Part shown: positions 43,336 through 53,000 of the stretch, one piece after another
How positions within the stretch are numbered: the first letter of the stretch is position 1
Layout of the letters: every line of letters begins with the position of its first letter
Notes under the pieces: generated by a model
Told to the model about the DNA's origin: nothing
Seen by the model: the letters and a program-made list of their open reading frames with translations, nothing else
Database searches by the model: none
Origin: CAWVWD01 sp965662365
GTDB taxonomy: Bacteria > Bacteroidota > Bacteroidia > Chitinophagales > Saprospiraceae
Direction of reading: 5' to 3'
NCBI GenBank assembly: GCA_965662365.1
Contig: CBFIHR010000022.1
Span: forward strand, 1-58,812
Length of the DNA: 58,812 nucleotides
Made by a program: the position numbers and the translations under genes

Positions 43336-44268
43336 ATGGCTGAATTAAGTACCAAACACCTTTTAGGAATTAAATATATCACGGCAGACGATATTCGATT
43401 GATTTTTGAAACGGCTGAACAGTTCAAAAACGTCATCAATCAACCGATTAAAAAAGTGCCGGCATTGCGTGATGTGACGATTGCGAATTTATTCTTTGAA
43501 AATTCGACTCGAACTCGGATTTCGTTTGAATTAGCAGAAAAACGCCTTTCGGCAGATGTTGTCAATTTCTCTTCGTCAAGCTCTTCTGTAAAAAAAGGAG
43601 AAACTTTATTAGATACCGTCAATAATATTTTGTCTATGAAAGTAGATATGATTGTGATGCGACATCCGGCACCTGGTGCGCCGGTGTTTTTATCTAATAA
43701 AATTGATGCGAATATTATCAATGCTGGTGACGGTACACACGAACATCCGACGCAAGCTTTGTTAGATGCTTTTTCGATGCGAGAGAAGTTAGGTGATTTA
43801 GAAGGTAAGAAAATTGTAATTTTTGGAGATATTATGCACTCCCGGGTCGCCTTGAGTAATATTTTTTGTTTGGCAAAATTAGGAGCGAAAGTTAAAGTTT
43901 GTGGGCCTCCGACATTGATACCAAAATATATTTCAGAATTAGGAGTCGGTGTCGAATATGATGTCAAAAAAGCATTAAAATGGTGCGATGTAGCAAATGT
44001 ATTAAGAATACAGCTGGAGCGACAAGACATTAAATACTTCCCGTCAATTCGGGAATATTCTCAATATTATGGCATAAACAAACAACTTTTGGACGAGGTT
44101 GATAACAAAAAAATCATCATCATGCACCCCGGACCGATTAATCGAGGAGTAGAATTGACATCTGACGTAGCAGATTCTGAACATTCGATTATCCTCAATC
44201 AAGTCGAAAATGGTGTAGCAGTTCGTATGGCTGTGTTATACTTGTTGGCACAAAAAAAGAGTAATTAA
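43336..44268 (+). CDS. pyrB: Aspartate carbamoyltransferase, catalytic subunit
   Basis: This 310-residue enzyme from MAELSTKHLLGIKYITADDI has the carbamoyl-phosphate motif FFENSTRTRISFELA (STRT at 57-60), VMRHPAPGAPVFL, EHPTQALLDAFSM and IMHPGPINRGVEL. It makes N-carbamoyl-aspartate in de novo pyrimidine synthesis. A GTG start at 43294 is possible, but 310 residues is the normal family length. No pyrI regulatory subunit is adjacent. Confidence 0.96.
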   Translation: MAELSTKHLLGIKYITADDIRLIFETAEQFKNVINQPIKKVPALRDVTIANLFFENSTRTRISFELAEKRLSADVVNFSSSSSSVKKGETLLDTVNNILSMKVDMIVMRHPAPGAPVFLSNKIDANIINAGDGTHEHPTQALLDAFSMREKLGDLEGKKIVIFGDIMHSRVALSNIFCLAKLGAKVKVCGPPTLIPKYISELGVGVEYDVKKALKWCDVANVLRIQLERQDIKYFPSIREYSQYYGINKQLLDEVDNKKIIIMHPGPINRGVELTSDVADSEHSIILNQVENGVAVRMAVLYLLAQKKSN

Positions 44269-44339
44269 TACGAAAAATGAGTCAAATAATAAAAATATGA
44301 CATATTTGGTTGTAACAAACCAAAGATTATTCGTTATAA

Positions 44340-44372
44340 AAAATGAGTTTCGAAATGGAACTCATTTTTTTT
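44340..44372 (+). terminator. Terminator after pyrB
   Basis: AAAATGAGTT (44340-44349) and AACTCATTTT (44359-44368) with a 9-nt loop and a following T-run. Confidence 0.85.
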
Positions 44373-44489
44373 TGTTTATAAAAAAACTATATATTGTAAA
44401 ATCTTAGTTGGTATTTCTTTTTTAATGGCAGCATACAAGCTTGTGTCTTCTTGTCCAAAAAATTAATACCTGATAAAACACATAAAATA

Positions 44490-47400
44490 ATGAAATCAAC
44501 TTTATACAAACTACTTATTATTACAATCGCCATTCTCACAGTAGTTCCTTCCTTCTCGCAAAATTGTACGACTGCGATTAGTGAAGAAAATGAGTTTGCA
44601 GATGTTCATATGTTAAAAAGTAGGCTACAACTACTTATCGTTAGAGACTTAATCAGTTATGGATTAGAAATCGTTAACAATGATAAAGGTGTTCAAGCAA
44701 TCTTTCACTCTCGTGGAGGAAAATCTTTAGAACAAGATAACGAAATTATTTTCATGGATAATAACAAAGAACGGCGTGGCTATAAATTCATTGATCCAGG
44801 AGAGATGACACAAGAGTCCGGAGTTCCTGTTTACACGAATACATTACAATTAGATTTAGCGGCTTTAGAATGGTTTTCTCATTCTATTATTACCACTATT
44901 TATTTAAAAAATAATACCACTAACGAAATGCAAAAACTGACGGTACAATCCAGTCGTCAAAGTGAGTTTTTGGCATTAGCTCGTTGTTACAATGATAAAT
45001 TAATTAAATCTAAGGTCAAAGATAAACCAGCTGGTCGTGTGTATGGTAAATCTGGTGGAGCTGCAAAACCTGCTACGGCATCAAGCACAGGTTCAAAACC
45101 ATCAAGTAGCGGAAGTAGCGGTGGAAGTCGTCCAAGTCCAACACCTACAAGAATAGCTTCAGTGGACGAATTGAATGATAAAGAGTTAGATCAATTGCGT
45201 CAGCAATTACTGGATGAAAAAGCTCGACTTCGGGAAGAGATTGCTAAAACACAAGATAAACGCAAAGAAATCAATGCTAACACCGCAAAAGAAATAGAAA
45301 CTGCTCGGGAAGATGCGGCGGCTAAAAAACAAGAAATCGCCAATGAAGTCTTAGAAGCTCGCAAAAAGGCCCAGGCCAGAATGCAAGAAGATATTGATGC
45401 ATTGGCAAAACGAATCGCTGAGGCGAAAGCGAATGCTACTACGGAAATTGAAAAACTGCAACAAGAAGTTGCAGAAGCAAAGAAAAATGCTGCTCAAAAA
45501 ATTCAAAATATTCGTTTAGAATCAGCAGAGGAAATTGCAAGTGTGCGAAAACAAGCAGCAGAAGAAATTAAATCTGCTAAGAAAAACTTAGAAGAAGCCT
45601 TAGTAAATTATAATGATGAATTAGCGTCTGCTCGTGAAAATGCGTCTGCTGAAATCACTCGCATTCAGGAAGAAACGGCTAAAGCGATTGCAGCTGCACG
45701 AGAAACAGCGGCAGAACAAAAAGAAGTCACCTTCGAAGATGTAGAAAACACCAAGAAAACGGCATCTGAACAAATTCAAACAATAAGGGAACAAGCAGCC
45801 GAAGCAGTTGCGATTGCTCGTGAAAATGCCGCTTTAGAAAAAGAAAAAATTGCAATCAACTTAGCTGAAACTCGTCGTAAAGCAGCCGAAGAAACGGCAA
45901 CTGTTAAGAAAAATAATGCAACGACGATTGCTGACTTAAGAGAACAAGCTGCTAAAGAAAAGGAACAAATTGCACTCGAAATTGCGGAAGCACAGAAACG
46001 TGCGGCCATCGAAATTGCAGAAATTCGTCAATTAATAGAAACCGAAAGAGAAAAGTCTAATAACGAAATCGCAGCCATCAAAGCCAAAACAGAGGCAGAA
46101 ATAGCCGCTATTAGAAGCGACGGAGAACGTGAAAAAACTGCAGCATCGGCAGAGGTCGCTGCCGTACGAAAAGCCGCTGCCGAAAAAATCGAACAAGCTC
46201 AAACCGAAGCAACAGCCGAAATTGCAACAACAAAAGAAACTGCAGAGGAACAACGGGCAAGAATTATTAAAGAAATCGAAGCAACAAAGAAAAAGTCTGA
46301 CGAAGAACTACAACGGATTCAGGCAGAAACAGCAGCACAAATCGCTGAGCTAAAAGCAAAGGAAGACGCTGCGAAAAAAGAGGTTGCAGAGGCAATCGCT
46401 GCCGCAAGAGAAAGAGCAGCCGAAGAAGTGAAAAAAGCACAGGAAATCGCTGCTCAGCAAGTTACAGAAGCAAATGCGAAAGCATCAGAAGTGAAAACAC
46501 AATACTCTACCGAAATCAATAAAACACAAGAAACTGCTAAAGAAAAAATCACTAAGATTCAGGCCGAAATGGCTCAAAAAATCGCAGAGGCGAAAGCGAA
46601 AGAGTCAGAAGCAAAACAAGTGACGGCTAAGGAAGTAAAAGAGGCGAAAAATTTTGCTGCTTCGCAAATTCGAGAAGCTCAAGAAGCAGCTGCAACCGAA
46701 ATCGGTCGCATCAAAGAGGAATCTGAAAAGGTAAAACGTGATGAAGCTATTGCCGTATCGGAAGCTAAGAAAAAAGCAGCGGACGAAATTGCTAAAACAA
46801 AAACGGAAACAGCTAACGAGGTCAAACAGGCAAAAGAGGAAGCAGCCGCAATGCGTCAAACGATTATTGAAGAAGTCGCTGCCGCAAAAGAAAAAGCCGC
46901 TTTAGAAATATCGGCCGCTAAACAAGAAACTGCCACTGAAATAAAAACTGCTCGTGAAAATGCTGCTGCTGAAACAAAGCGTTTGTCTTTGAGCATTTTG
47001 GAAGCACAAAAAACAGCTGCTGAAAAAATCCAAAAAGCTCAAGCCGAGGCCGCTAAGGAAATCGCAGCAGCTCGAGAAAAATCCGCTATGGAAGTCGCCG
47101 AAGCTTTAGAAAAAGCCGAAGTCAAAAAGAAAGAATATCAAACAGCTTCAGATAAAGCTCGGAAAGAATCAGAAATAGAAATCAAAAACGCAAGAACAAA
47201 AGCAACTGAACAAGTCGCCGAAGCAATGACAAAAGCAGCCGAAGAAGTCGCTAAAATTAGAACAGATACCGAAACTAAAAAAGCACAATATGCACGAGAA
47301 GTCGCTACTGAACGAGAAGAAAGTAATGCGAAATTATTGGAGATTCGAGAAGAGACAACCGCCGAAGTTCGTGCAGCAAGAGAGCAAACTCGTACTTTGA

Positions 47401-47606
47401 TTCAGGCAGAAAACAAACGTGTCGAAGAAGCAAAAGCCGCTAAAATGACAGAGTTAAAAACCATAGAAGATAAGGTCGAAGCCGCTAAGGCAAAAGAAGC
47501 CGCTAAAGAAAAAGAATTAAAAGCACTTCAAGATAAAATCGAAGCAGCTAAAAAGGAATTGGCAGAACTCGAACGTAAAAAGAAAGACGCCGATGGTGGA
47601 AAATAA
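44490..47606 (+). CDS. Exported long Ala-rich coiled-coil protein (1038 residues)
   Basis: From the ATG at 44490 the product is 1038 residues with a signal peptide (MKSTLYKLLIITIAILTVVP, cleavage near PSFSQ). Residues of about 25-175 form a globular N-terminal domain with two Cys. A Ser/Gly/Pro/Thr linker follows (about 190-220). About 800 residues of continuous charged, Ala-rich helix with EIAxAxxxAAEEI-type units then run almost to the end. Such a stretch could be a filament over 100 nm long. No family is recognised, and no membrane anchor is present after the signal peptide. The function is unknown; a periplasmic or surface fibre is possible. Confidence 0.8.
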   Translation: MKSTLYKLLIITIAILTVVPSFSQNCTTAISEENEFADVHMLKSRLQLLIVRDLISYGLEIVNNDKGVQAIFHSRGGKSLEQDNEIIFMDNNKERRGYKFIDPGEMTQESGVPVYTNTLQLDLAALEWFSHSIITTIYLKNNTTNEMQKLTVQSSRQSEFLALARCYNDKLIKSKVKDKPAGRVYGKSGGAAKPATASSTGSKPSSSGSSGGSRPSPTPTRIASVDELNDKELDQLRQQLLDEKARLREEIAKTQDKRKEINANTAKEIETAREDAAAKKQEIANEVLEARKKAQARMQEDIDALAKRIAEAKANATTEIEKLQQEVAEAKKNAAQKIQNIRLESAEEIASVRKQAAEEIKSAKKNLEEALVNYNDELASARENASAEITRIQEETAKAIAAARETAAEQKEVTFEDVENTKKTASEQIQTIREQAAEAVAIARENAALEKEKIAINLAETRRKAAEETATVKKNNATTIADLREQAAKEKEQIALEIAEAQKRAAIEIAEIRQLIETEREKSNNEIAAIKAKTEAEIAAIRSDGEREKTAASAEVAAVRKAAAEKIEQAQTEATAEIATTKETAEEQRARIIKEIEATKKKSDEELQRIQAETAAQIAELKAKEDAAKKEVAEAIAAARERAAEEVKKAQEIAAQQVTEANAKASEVKTQYSTEINKTQETAKEKITKIQAEMAQKIAEAKAKESEAKQVTAKEVKEAKNFAASQIREAQEAAATEIGRIKEESEKVKRDEAIAVSEAKKKAADEIAKTKTETANEVKQAKEEAAAMRQTIIEEVAAAKEKAALEISAAKQETATEIKTARENAAAETKRLSLSILEAQKTAAEKIQKAQAEAAKEIAAAREKSAMEVAEALEKAEVKKKEYQTASDKARKESEIEIKNARTKATEQVAEAMTKAAEEVAKIRTDTETKKAQYAREVATEREESNAKLLEIREETTAEVRAAREQTRTLIQAENKRVEEAKAAKMTELKTIEDKVEAAKAKEAAKEKELKALQDKIEAAKKELAELERKKKDADGGK

Positions 47607-47680
47607 TTGATTGTTTGATTCATTGTTTGATCATTTGAAAAAACTAAAAATCATTAAAACAATATAAAACGATTCATTAA

Positions 47681-47717
47681 AACGTCTTATTCATTGAGTT
47701 GAATAGGGCGTTTTTTT
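47681..47717 (+). terminator. Terminator after the coiled-coil gene
   Basis: AACGTCTTATTCA (47681-47693) pairs with TGAATAGGGCGTT (47700-47712) through two G-U pairs, followed by T7. The rest of the 489-bp gap up to 48095 is AT-rich; it holds a small AATAAGG/CCTTATT hairpin at 47997-48016 overlapping TAAGTTTG (48016-48023), a possible promoter core for the next gene. Confidence 0.7.
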
Positions 47718-48095
47718 AATTTAAATAACATCATTTACTGAAAACTCAATATTTTATAAAAAAACTTTCCCTAAACCTAAAAGTCAAAATCACAACAATA
47801 TTTTGAATGAAACCATTAAGAAACCAACAAAATAGTCGCTTTCTCACATGATGTATGATACTCAAATACCACATCAAAACTACATCAAAGCATTAAATAC
47901 CGCTCAAAGTGTTATTATTACACTACTAAAAATTTCATCTAACCAAAATATTATATAATTTTGAAAATATTTTAAATACAAATACAACGATTATAAAATA
48001 AGGCTAAAACCTTATTAAGTTTGTGATTTGTGTTAAGTAACTTAAATGTGCTTGATACTTTATGACGACCTTTTTCAATACAACAAATTAAGGGA

Positions 48096-51000
48096 ATGAA
48101 TACAACACAAGTAAAACCAAAAGATACAAGCGTAGCTATTAGTCAAGTAACTATTGACAATGAAAACTACTTCAAGATTTCGAATTGTGATAAGATGCAA
48201 ACATTTTTTATGAGCATCGTGAGCGACTCGAATCACTGGTTGTTTATTGGTAGCAATGGCGGATTGACGGCGGGCAGAAAAAATGCCCAGTTTTCATTAT
48301 TTCCATATTATACTTCCGATAAAATTATGGAAGGAACAGAAGTCACTGGAAGCAAAAGTATTTTCAGAGTGATAAAAGACGGCCAAACGCAAACCTGGGA
48401 ACCGCTCTCAGAACGTTTCGATGGTCAATATAACGTCACTCGCAACTTGTATAAAAATACGTACGGCAACAAAATCATTTTTGAAGAAATCAATCACGAT
48501 TTAGGATTGACGTTTGAATATGCCTGGAACTCCAGTAATGAGTTTGGTTTTGTTCGTAAAGCAAAATTGACGAATAATTCGGCAGAAAGTGTAACAGTTG
48601 AATTGTTAGACGGTATTCAAAATATCGTCCCTGCCGGAATTGGAGATTATCAACAAAACTCATTAAGTAACTTAGTCGATGCGTACAAACGCAATGAATT
48701 AGATAAAGAAAGTGGCTTAGGAATTTTTGCATTGAGTGCGATTTTGGTAGATAGAGCCGAGCCGAGCGAAGCTTTAAAAGCAAATATTGCTTGGTCAATA
48801 GGCTTAGACGGTTGTCAATATTTAGTTTCTCCGTTGCAAGTCGATAATTTTAGAAAAGGGCAAACAGTTACAGAAGAAACGGATATAAAAGCGGAAAAAG
48901 GCGCTTATTTATTGAATGCAACAATCACCTTGGCTGCAAATGCTGCTGAAAATTGGACGATTGTGGCTAATGTAAATCAAAATCATTCGGGCGTTGTCGG
49001 TATGATTGACCGTATTATTAATGAAACTGATTTAGCGGAAACGGTTGATAAAGATATTGAAAACGGTACGCAAAACTTAATTAACTTAAACGCCGCATCT
49101 GATGGTCTGCAACTAACCGCCGACAATCTTCGTGATACTCGTCATTTTGCCAACACCTTATTTAACATCATGCGAGGTGGTATTTTTGATAATAATTTCC
49201 AAATCGAACAATGGGATTTTGCAAAATATTTAGCGAAAGCTAATAAAGCAGTTTTTGAAAATTTCAAATCTAAAATCGAAACCTTACCAGAGGTTTTTAC
49301 CGTTTCCGAACTAAAAGAATTGGCTGCTGCCAATGATGACAGCGATTTTCAAAGATTGTGTTTTGAATATTTACCATTGAAATTTAGTCGCCGTCACGGT
49401 GACCCGAGTCGTCCGTGGAACAAGTTTTCGATTAATACACAAAGTGAGATTGATGGCTCTAAAATCCTGGATTATCAAGGAAACTGGCGAGATATTTTCC
49501 AAAACTGGGAAGCTTTAGTTCATTCGTATCCGCAGTTTATCGAAAGCATGATTCATAAGTTTCTAAATGCCTCGACATTCGACGGTTACAACCCGTATCG
49601 TGTGACCAAAGACGGTTTTGATTGGGAAGCAATCGAGCCAGATGATCCTTGGTCATATATCGGCTATTGGGGCGATCACCAAATTATCTATTTACTGAAA
49701 TTTTTAGAATTTATTGAAAATCACGCTCCAGGACAGTTAGAATCTAATTTTAGTAAAAATATTTTCGTCTATGCCAACGTGCCGTATAAAATCAAGACTT
49801 ATGCGGACACCTTGAAAAATGCAAAAGATACCGTTATTTTTGACGAAGCTGCCGACCATGCAATTCGTGTAAGACGAGACGAAATCGGTGCAGACGGTGC
49901 GTTGCTACAAGCTGCAAACGGTGAGATTTACAAAGTCAATTTTATTGAAAAAATCTTAGCAACGACTTTAGCAAAAATCTCGAATTTCATCCCAGAAGGC
50001 GGAATTTGGATGAACACACAACGCCCAGAATGGAACGATGCGAATAACGCTTTAGTCGGAAACGGCGTGTCGATGGTGACGCTGTATTATTTAAGACGTT
50101 TCATGGATTTCTTTCAGCCTATTTTTGAAAAAACAGCCGTAGAAAGTGTTGAAGTTTCGGTAGAATTAGCCGACTTTTTCAATAAAGTTTTAGCAACTTT
50201 CGAAGCAAATAAAGGTTTATTGAACGGAAAAATCAACGATACGGACAGAAAAACGGTTTTAGACGGTTTAGGACAAGCGGCAAGCGATTTTCGTTGGAAA
50301 ATTTATGAGCAATCATTTTCTGGCGAAAAAGTAGCAGTTACCAAAACTCAATTACAGCAATTTACGTCGTTGACATTGGCTTATTTAGAACATTCAATTG
50401 ATGCCAACAAACGCAGCGACGACTTGTATCACGCCTATAATTTGATGACAGTCGAAAGCGAAACAGAAATTTCTGTATCGTACTTAGCGGAAATGTTAGA
50501 AGGTCAAGTAGCGGTTTTAAGTGCGAAATATTTGTCTTCAAAAGACATTTTAAAAGTCTTGGACGGCATGAAAGCAAGTGCCTTGTTCCGTGAGGATCAA
50601 TACACGTATTTGCTGTATCCAAACAAAGATTTAAAAGGATTTTTAGCTAAAAATAAAATCGCAGCAGCATCAGTTGCAAACAGCGAATTGTTACAAAAAT
50701 TAGTCGCTGACGGCAACACACAACTCATCGAAAAAGACGTGCGAGGCGATTATCACTTCAATGGTAACTTTAGAAATGCCGACGATGTAAAAGCCGCTTT
50801 GGAAACTTTAAGCACCACCGAATACGCCGATTTAGCGAAAGCGGACAGCGACAAAGTCTTACAAACATTCGAGGAGGTCTTTAATCACAAAGAATTTACA
50901 GGCCGTTCAGGCACATTCTTCGGTTATGAAGGTTTAGGTTCGACGTACTGGCACATGGTTTCTAAATTATTGTTAGCCGTTCAAGAATGTTGTTTTCAAG

Positions 51001-51533
51001 CGATTGAAGCGGGCGAAAGTGCGGAAACTGTCGGTCGTTTGTTAGAACATTATTACGAAATCAACGCAGGAATCGGTGTTCATAAATCACCAGAATTATA
51101 CGGTGCTTTCCCGACTGACCCGTACTCACACACGCCAGCAGGTCGAGGTGCTCAACAACCGGGAATGACAGGTCAAGTAAAAGAGGATATTTTGGCTCGT
51201 TTCGGTGAATTAGGCGTTTTTGTGGAAAATGGACACTTGGTATTCAATCCATCTTTGTTACAACAAAACGAGTTTTTAAGCGAACCACAAACATTCAACT
51301 ACATCAACGTCAATGGTGAAGCGAAACAAATCGAATTAGCTGCTAATTCTTTGGCGTTTACGTATTGTCAAGTTCCTGTTGTTTATACAATCGGTGAGCA
51401 AAATAGCATTGCGGTTACTCGTACTGATGGCGAAATTGCGGAGTTGGATTTGGCAGTTAGTGCGGCTATTTTTGGTAGAACGGGTGTTATTGAGAGAATT
51501 GATGTGAGTCTGAAGGCTGAGGTTTTGAAGTAG
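48096..51533 (+). CDS. Large uncharacterised protein, possibly carbohydrate-active (1145 residues)
   Basis: This 1145-residue cytoplasmic-looking protein has no signal peptide or membrane helix. An N-terminal beta-rich part (FFMSIVSDSNHWLFIGSNGG, TAGRKNAQFSLFPYYTSDK) leads into a mainly helical core. YNPYRVTKDGFDWEAIEPDD, PWSYIGYWGDHQIIYLLKFL, GGIWMNTQRPEWNDANNALV and SPELYGAFPTDPYSHTP resemble the (alpha/alpha)6-barrel layout of glycoside hydrolase or phosphorylase families such as GH94. That is only a resemblance in pattern; no catalytic residues can be named. It stands alone between terminators, so there is no operon clue. Confidence 0.6.
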   Translation: MNTTQVKPKDTSVAISQVTIDNENYFKISNCDKMQTFFMSIVSDSNHWLFIGSNGGLTAGRKNAQFSLFPYYTSDKIMEGTEVTGSKSIFRVIKDGQTQTWEPLSERFDGQYNVTRNLYKNTYGNKIIFEEINHDLGLTFEYAWNSSNEFGFVRKAKLTNNSAESVTVELLDGIQNIVPAGIGDYQQNSLSNLVDAYKRNELDKESGLGIFALSAILVDRAEPSEALKANIAWSIGLDGCQYLVSPLQVDNFRKGQTVTEETDIKAEKGAYLLNATITLAANAAENWTIVANVNQNHSGVVGMIDRIINETDLAETVDKDIENGTQNLINLNAASDGLQLTADNLRDTRHFANTLFNIMRGGIFDNNFQIEQWDFAKYLAKANKAVFENFKSKIETLPEVFTVSELKELAAANDDSDFQRLCFEYLPLKFSRRHGDPSRPWNKFSINTQSEIDGSKILDYQGNWRDIFQNWEALVHSYPQFIESMIHKFLNASTFDGYNPYRVTKDGFDWEAIEPDDPWSYIGYWGDHQIIYLLKFLEFIENHAPGQLESNFSKNIFVYANVPYKIKTYADTLKNAKDTVIFDEAADHAIRVRRDEIGADGALLQAANGEIYKVNFIEKILATTLAKISNFIPEGGIWMNTQRPEWNDANNALVGNGVSMVTLYYLRRFMDFFQPIFEKTAVESVEVSVELADFFNKVLATFEANKGLLNGKINDTDRKTVLDGLGQAASDFRWKIYEQSFSGEKVAVTKTQLQQFTSLTLAYLEHSIDANKRSDDLYHAYNLMTVESETEISVSYLAEMLEGQVAVLSAKYLSSKDILKVLDGMKASALFREDQYTYLLYPNKDLKGFLAKNKIAAASVANSELLQKLVADGNTQLIEKDVRGDYHFNGNFRNADDVKAALETLSTTEYADLAKADSDKVLQTFEEVFNHKEFTGRSGTFFGYEGLGSTYWHMVSKLLLAVQECCFQAIEAGESAETVGRLLEHYYEINAGIGVHKSPELYGAFPTDPYSHTPAGRGAQQPGMTGQVKEDILARFGELGVFVENGHLVFNPSLLQQNEFLSEPQTFNYINVNGEAKQIELAANSLAFTYCQVPVVYTIGEQNSIAVTRTDGEIAELDLAVSAAIFGRTGVIERIDVSLKAEVLK

Positions 51534-51592
51534 TTTTTTCCATAGGTACAACCTATGGTTATTCATATTCAATCCCGAGCACTCGGGATTAG

Positions 51593-51626
51593 GCGGTTTT
51601 GGGCTTTGTCTGAAACCGCTTTTTTG
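51593..51626 (+). terminator. Rho-independent terminator
   Basis: GCGGTTT and AAACCGC with a 13-nt loop and a T6 run, 60 bp past the stop of the 1145-residue gene. Confidence 0.8.
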
Positions 51627-51664
51627 TTTTTTATTTCCAATCTAAAAAGCCCAACCCCTTTTCC

Positions 51665-51691
51665 GTCATGCCGACGTAGGTCGGAATCTCC
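51665..51691. repeat. CCGTCATGCCGAC intergenic repeat
   Basis: The unit begins CCGTCATGCCGAC and continues through GTAGGTCGGAATCTC, with an inner CCGAC/GTCGG hairpin. It resembles intergenic repeats seen in many Bacteroidota genomes and shares its first nine bases with the element at 32329. Confidence 0.55.
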
Positions 51692-51905
51692 TAAGCTGTT
51701 ATGTAGAAAGTTGGATAAAGTGCTGATTTAAACTTTTCTTTCAATGGATTTTGAATAATCGGCTTCACCATCAAACCAACCTTTGGAAAAATTAAAATTG
51801 ATTTGATGATATTCTTCATTTAGATTTGTCATTTTCTAATCTAAACCAAACAACGAAAAAACGAAGACCGAACAACATAAGATTTTAATTTCCTATTTTT
51901 GCAAT

Positions 51906-52814
51906 ATGAAGAAACGACAAAAAAAAGGAACGCAGAAAGGGTTTCTTAATCGGATAATATACTGGTTATTTCGATTGGGCATTGGTTTGAGTAGTTGGAT
52001 TCCTTTTTCGTTATTGTATTATTTTTCTGATGGCTTAGCCTTTATTTTGCAGCGAATAATTCGGTATCGAAAAGCCGTAATTGAGCAGAATATCAAACGG
52101 GCTTTCCCCAATAAATCCGAGCGTGAAATTCAACTGATTATCGATAAATTTTACCGCAATCTGTCGGATACCATTTTGGAAGGTGCAAAAGGTTATTCTT
52201 ATCCGCCTGAAAAACTGTTAGAACGATTCCGCCTAAAACCCAATCCGAAACTAAAAGCCTGTTTTGATAAAGGTCAATCTATCATTTTAGTTGGTGCGCA
52301 TTTTGCAAATTGGGAATGGGGCATGATGTGTGGCGGTTTGCACATGAATCATCATGTTATGTGCTATTATCAACCGATTCGAAATCATTTTATTAATGAG
52401 TTTTATCGACAACGCTTCAGTGCTGATCGAAATTTAACAACGGTTTCAAAAAAAGAAGTTGTCCGGAATTTTGTTAAATGCCGGAAAGAAACGGTCGCTC
52501 ATTTATTAATTGCTGACCAAAGCCCCGTATCCAAAAATAATGGAATTTGGTTAGACTTTTTAAATCAAGATACATTAGCGATTGTTGGGCCAGAAAAGCT
52601 CGCCAAAAAATTTAATTATCCTGTTTTTTATGTGCATATCGAGCGTGCCGAACGAGGGCAATACAAAGTAGAAGTAAAGGAACTTGTGAGCTCTACTCGA
52701 AACAGTCAAAATGGAGAAATTACTACCGAATTTATGAAAATATTAGAACAGAAAATATTAAAAGAACCACATCAATGGCTTTGGTCACATAAGCGATGGA
52801 AAAAAAAACGCTAA
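51906..52814 (+). CDS. LpxL/HtrB-type lysophospholipid acyltransferase
   Basis: This 302-residue protein has a membrane-associated N-terminus and the catalytic HxxxxE motif in VGAHFANWEWG (His132, Glu137). Other conserved parts are RIIRYRKAVIEQNIKRAFP near the start, HLLIADQSP and EPHQWLWSHKRWK at the end. It should add a secondary acyl chain to lipid A or a related lipid in the inner membrane. The -7 element TATTTTTG lies only 4 bp before the ATG, so a leaderless or nearly leaderless mRNA is possible. Confidence 0.92.
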   Translation: MKKRQKKGTQKGFLNRIIYWLFRLGIGLSSWIPFSLLYYFSDGLAFILQRIIRYRKAVIEQNIKRAFPNKSEREIQLIIDKFYRNLSDTILEGAKGYSYPPEKLLERFRLKPNPKLKACFDKGQSIILVGAHFANWEWGMMCGGLHMNHHVMCYYQPIRNHFINEFYRQRFSADRNLTTVSKKEVVRNFVKCRKETVAHLLIADQSPVSKNNGIWLDFLNQDTLAIVGPEKLAKKFNYPVFYVHIERAERGQYKVEVKELVSSTRNSQNGEITTEFMKILEQKILKEPHQWLWSHKRWKKKR

Positions 52815-53000
52815 GTTTTAAAATACGTTTTGTTCCCTATATTTCCCTATTTTTCACACCTCCTAAAATTGTTAAATAGTTCTTAACGCTGTGATATTAT
52901 AAAAAATCATTTCGACAAAAAGTCAATTTATGGCTAATTTACTTAAGATTTTTAGACATAAAAACAGATAAAAAACTATTTATTCACTAAAAAAACCAAT

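Larger units (their letters stand above)
51534..51905. other. Hairpin-rich spacer after the 1145-residue gene
   Basis: Three hairpins follow the stop codon: CCATAGGT/ACCTATGG near 51540, AATCCCGAG/CTCGGGATT near 51571, and the terminator GCGGTTT/AAACCGC with T6 at 51593-51626. Near 51665 comes a CCGTCATGCCGACGTAGGTC element. A TATTTTTG core at 51894-51901 lies 4 bp before the next ATG. Confidence 0.7.

Noticed and set aside
45776..46859. Cys/Phe/Ser-rich ORFs on the minus strand
   Set aside because: They are antisense shadows of the Ala/Glu/Lys-rich coiled-coil gene, with improbable composition and no start context.
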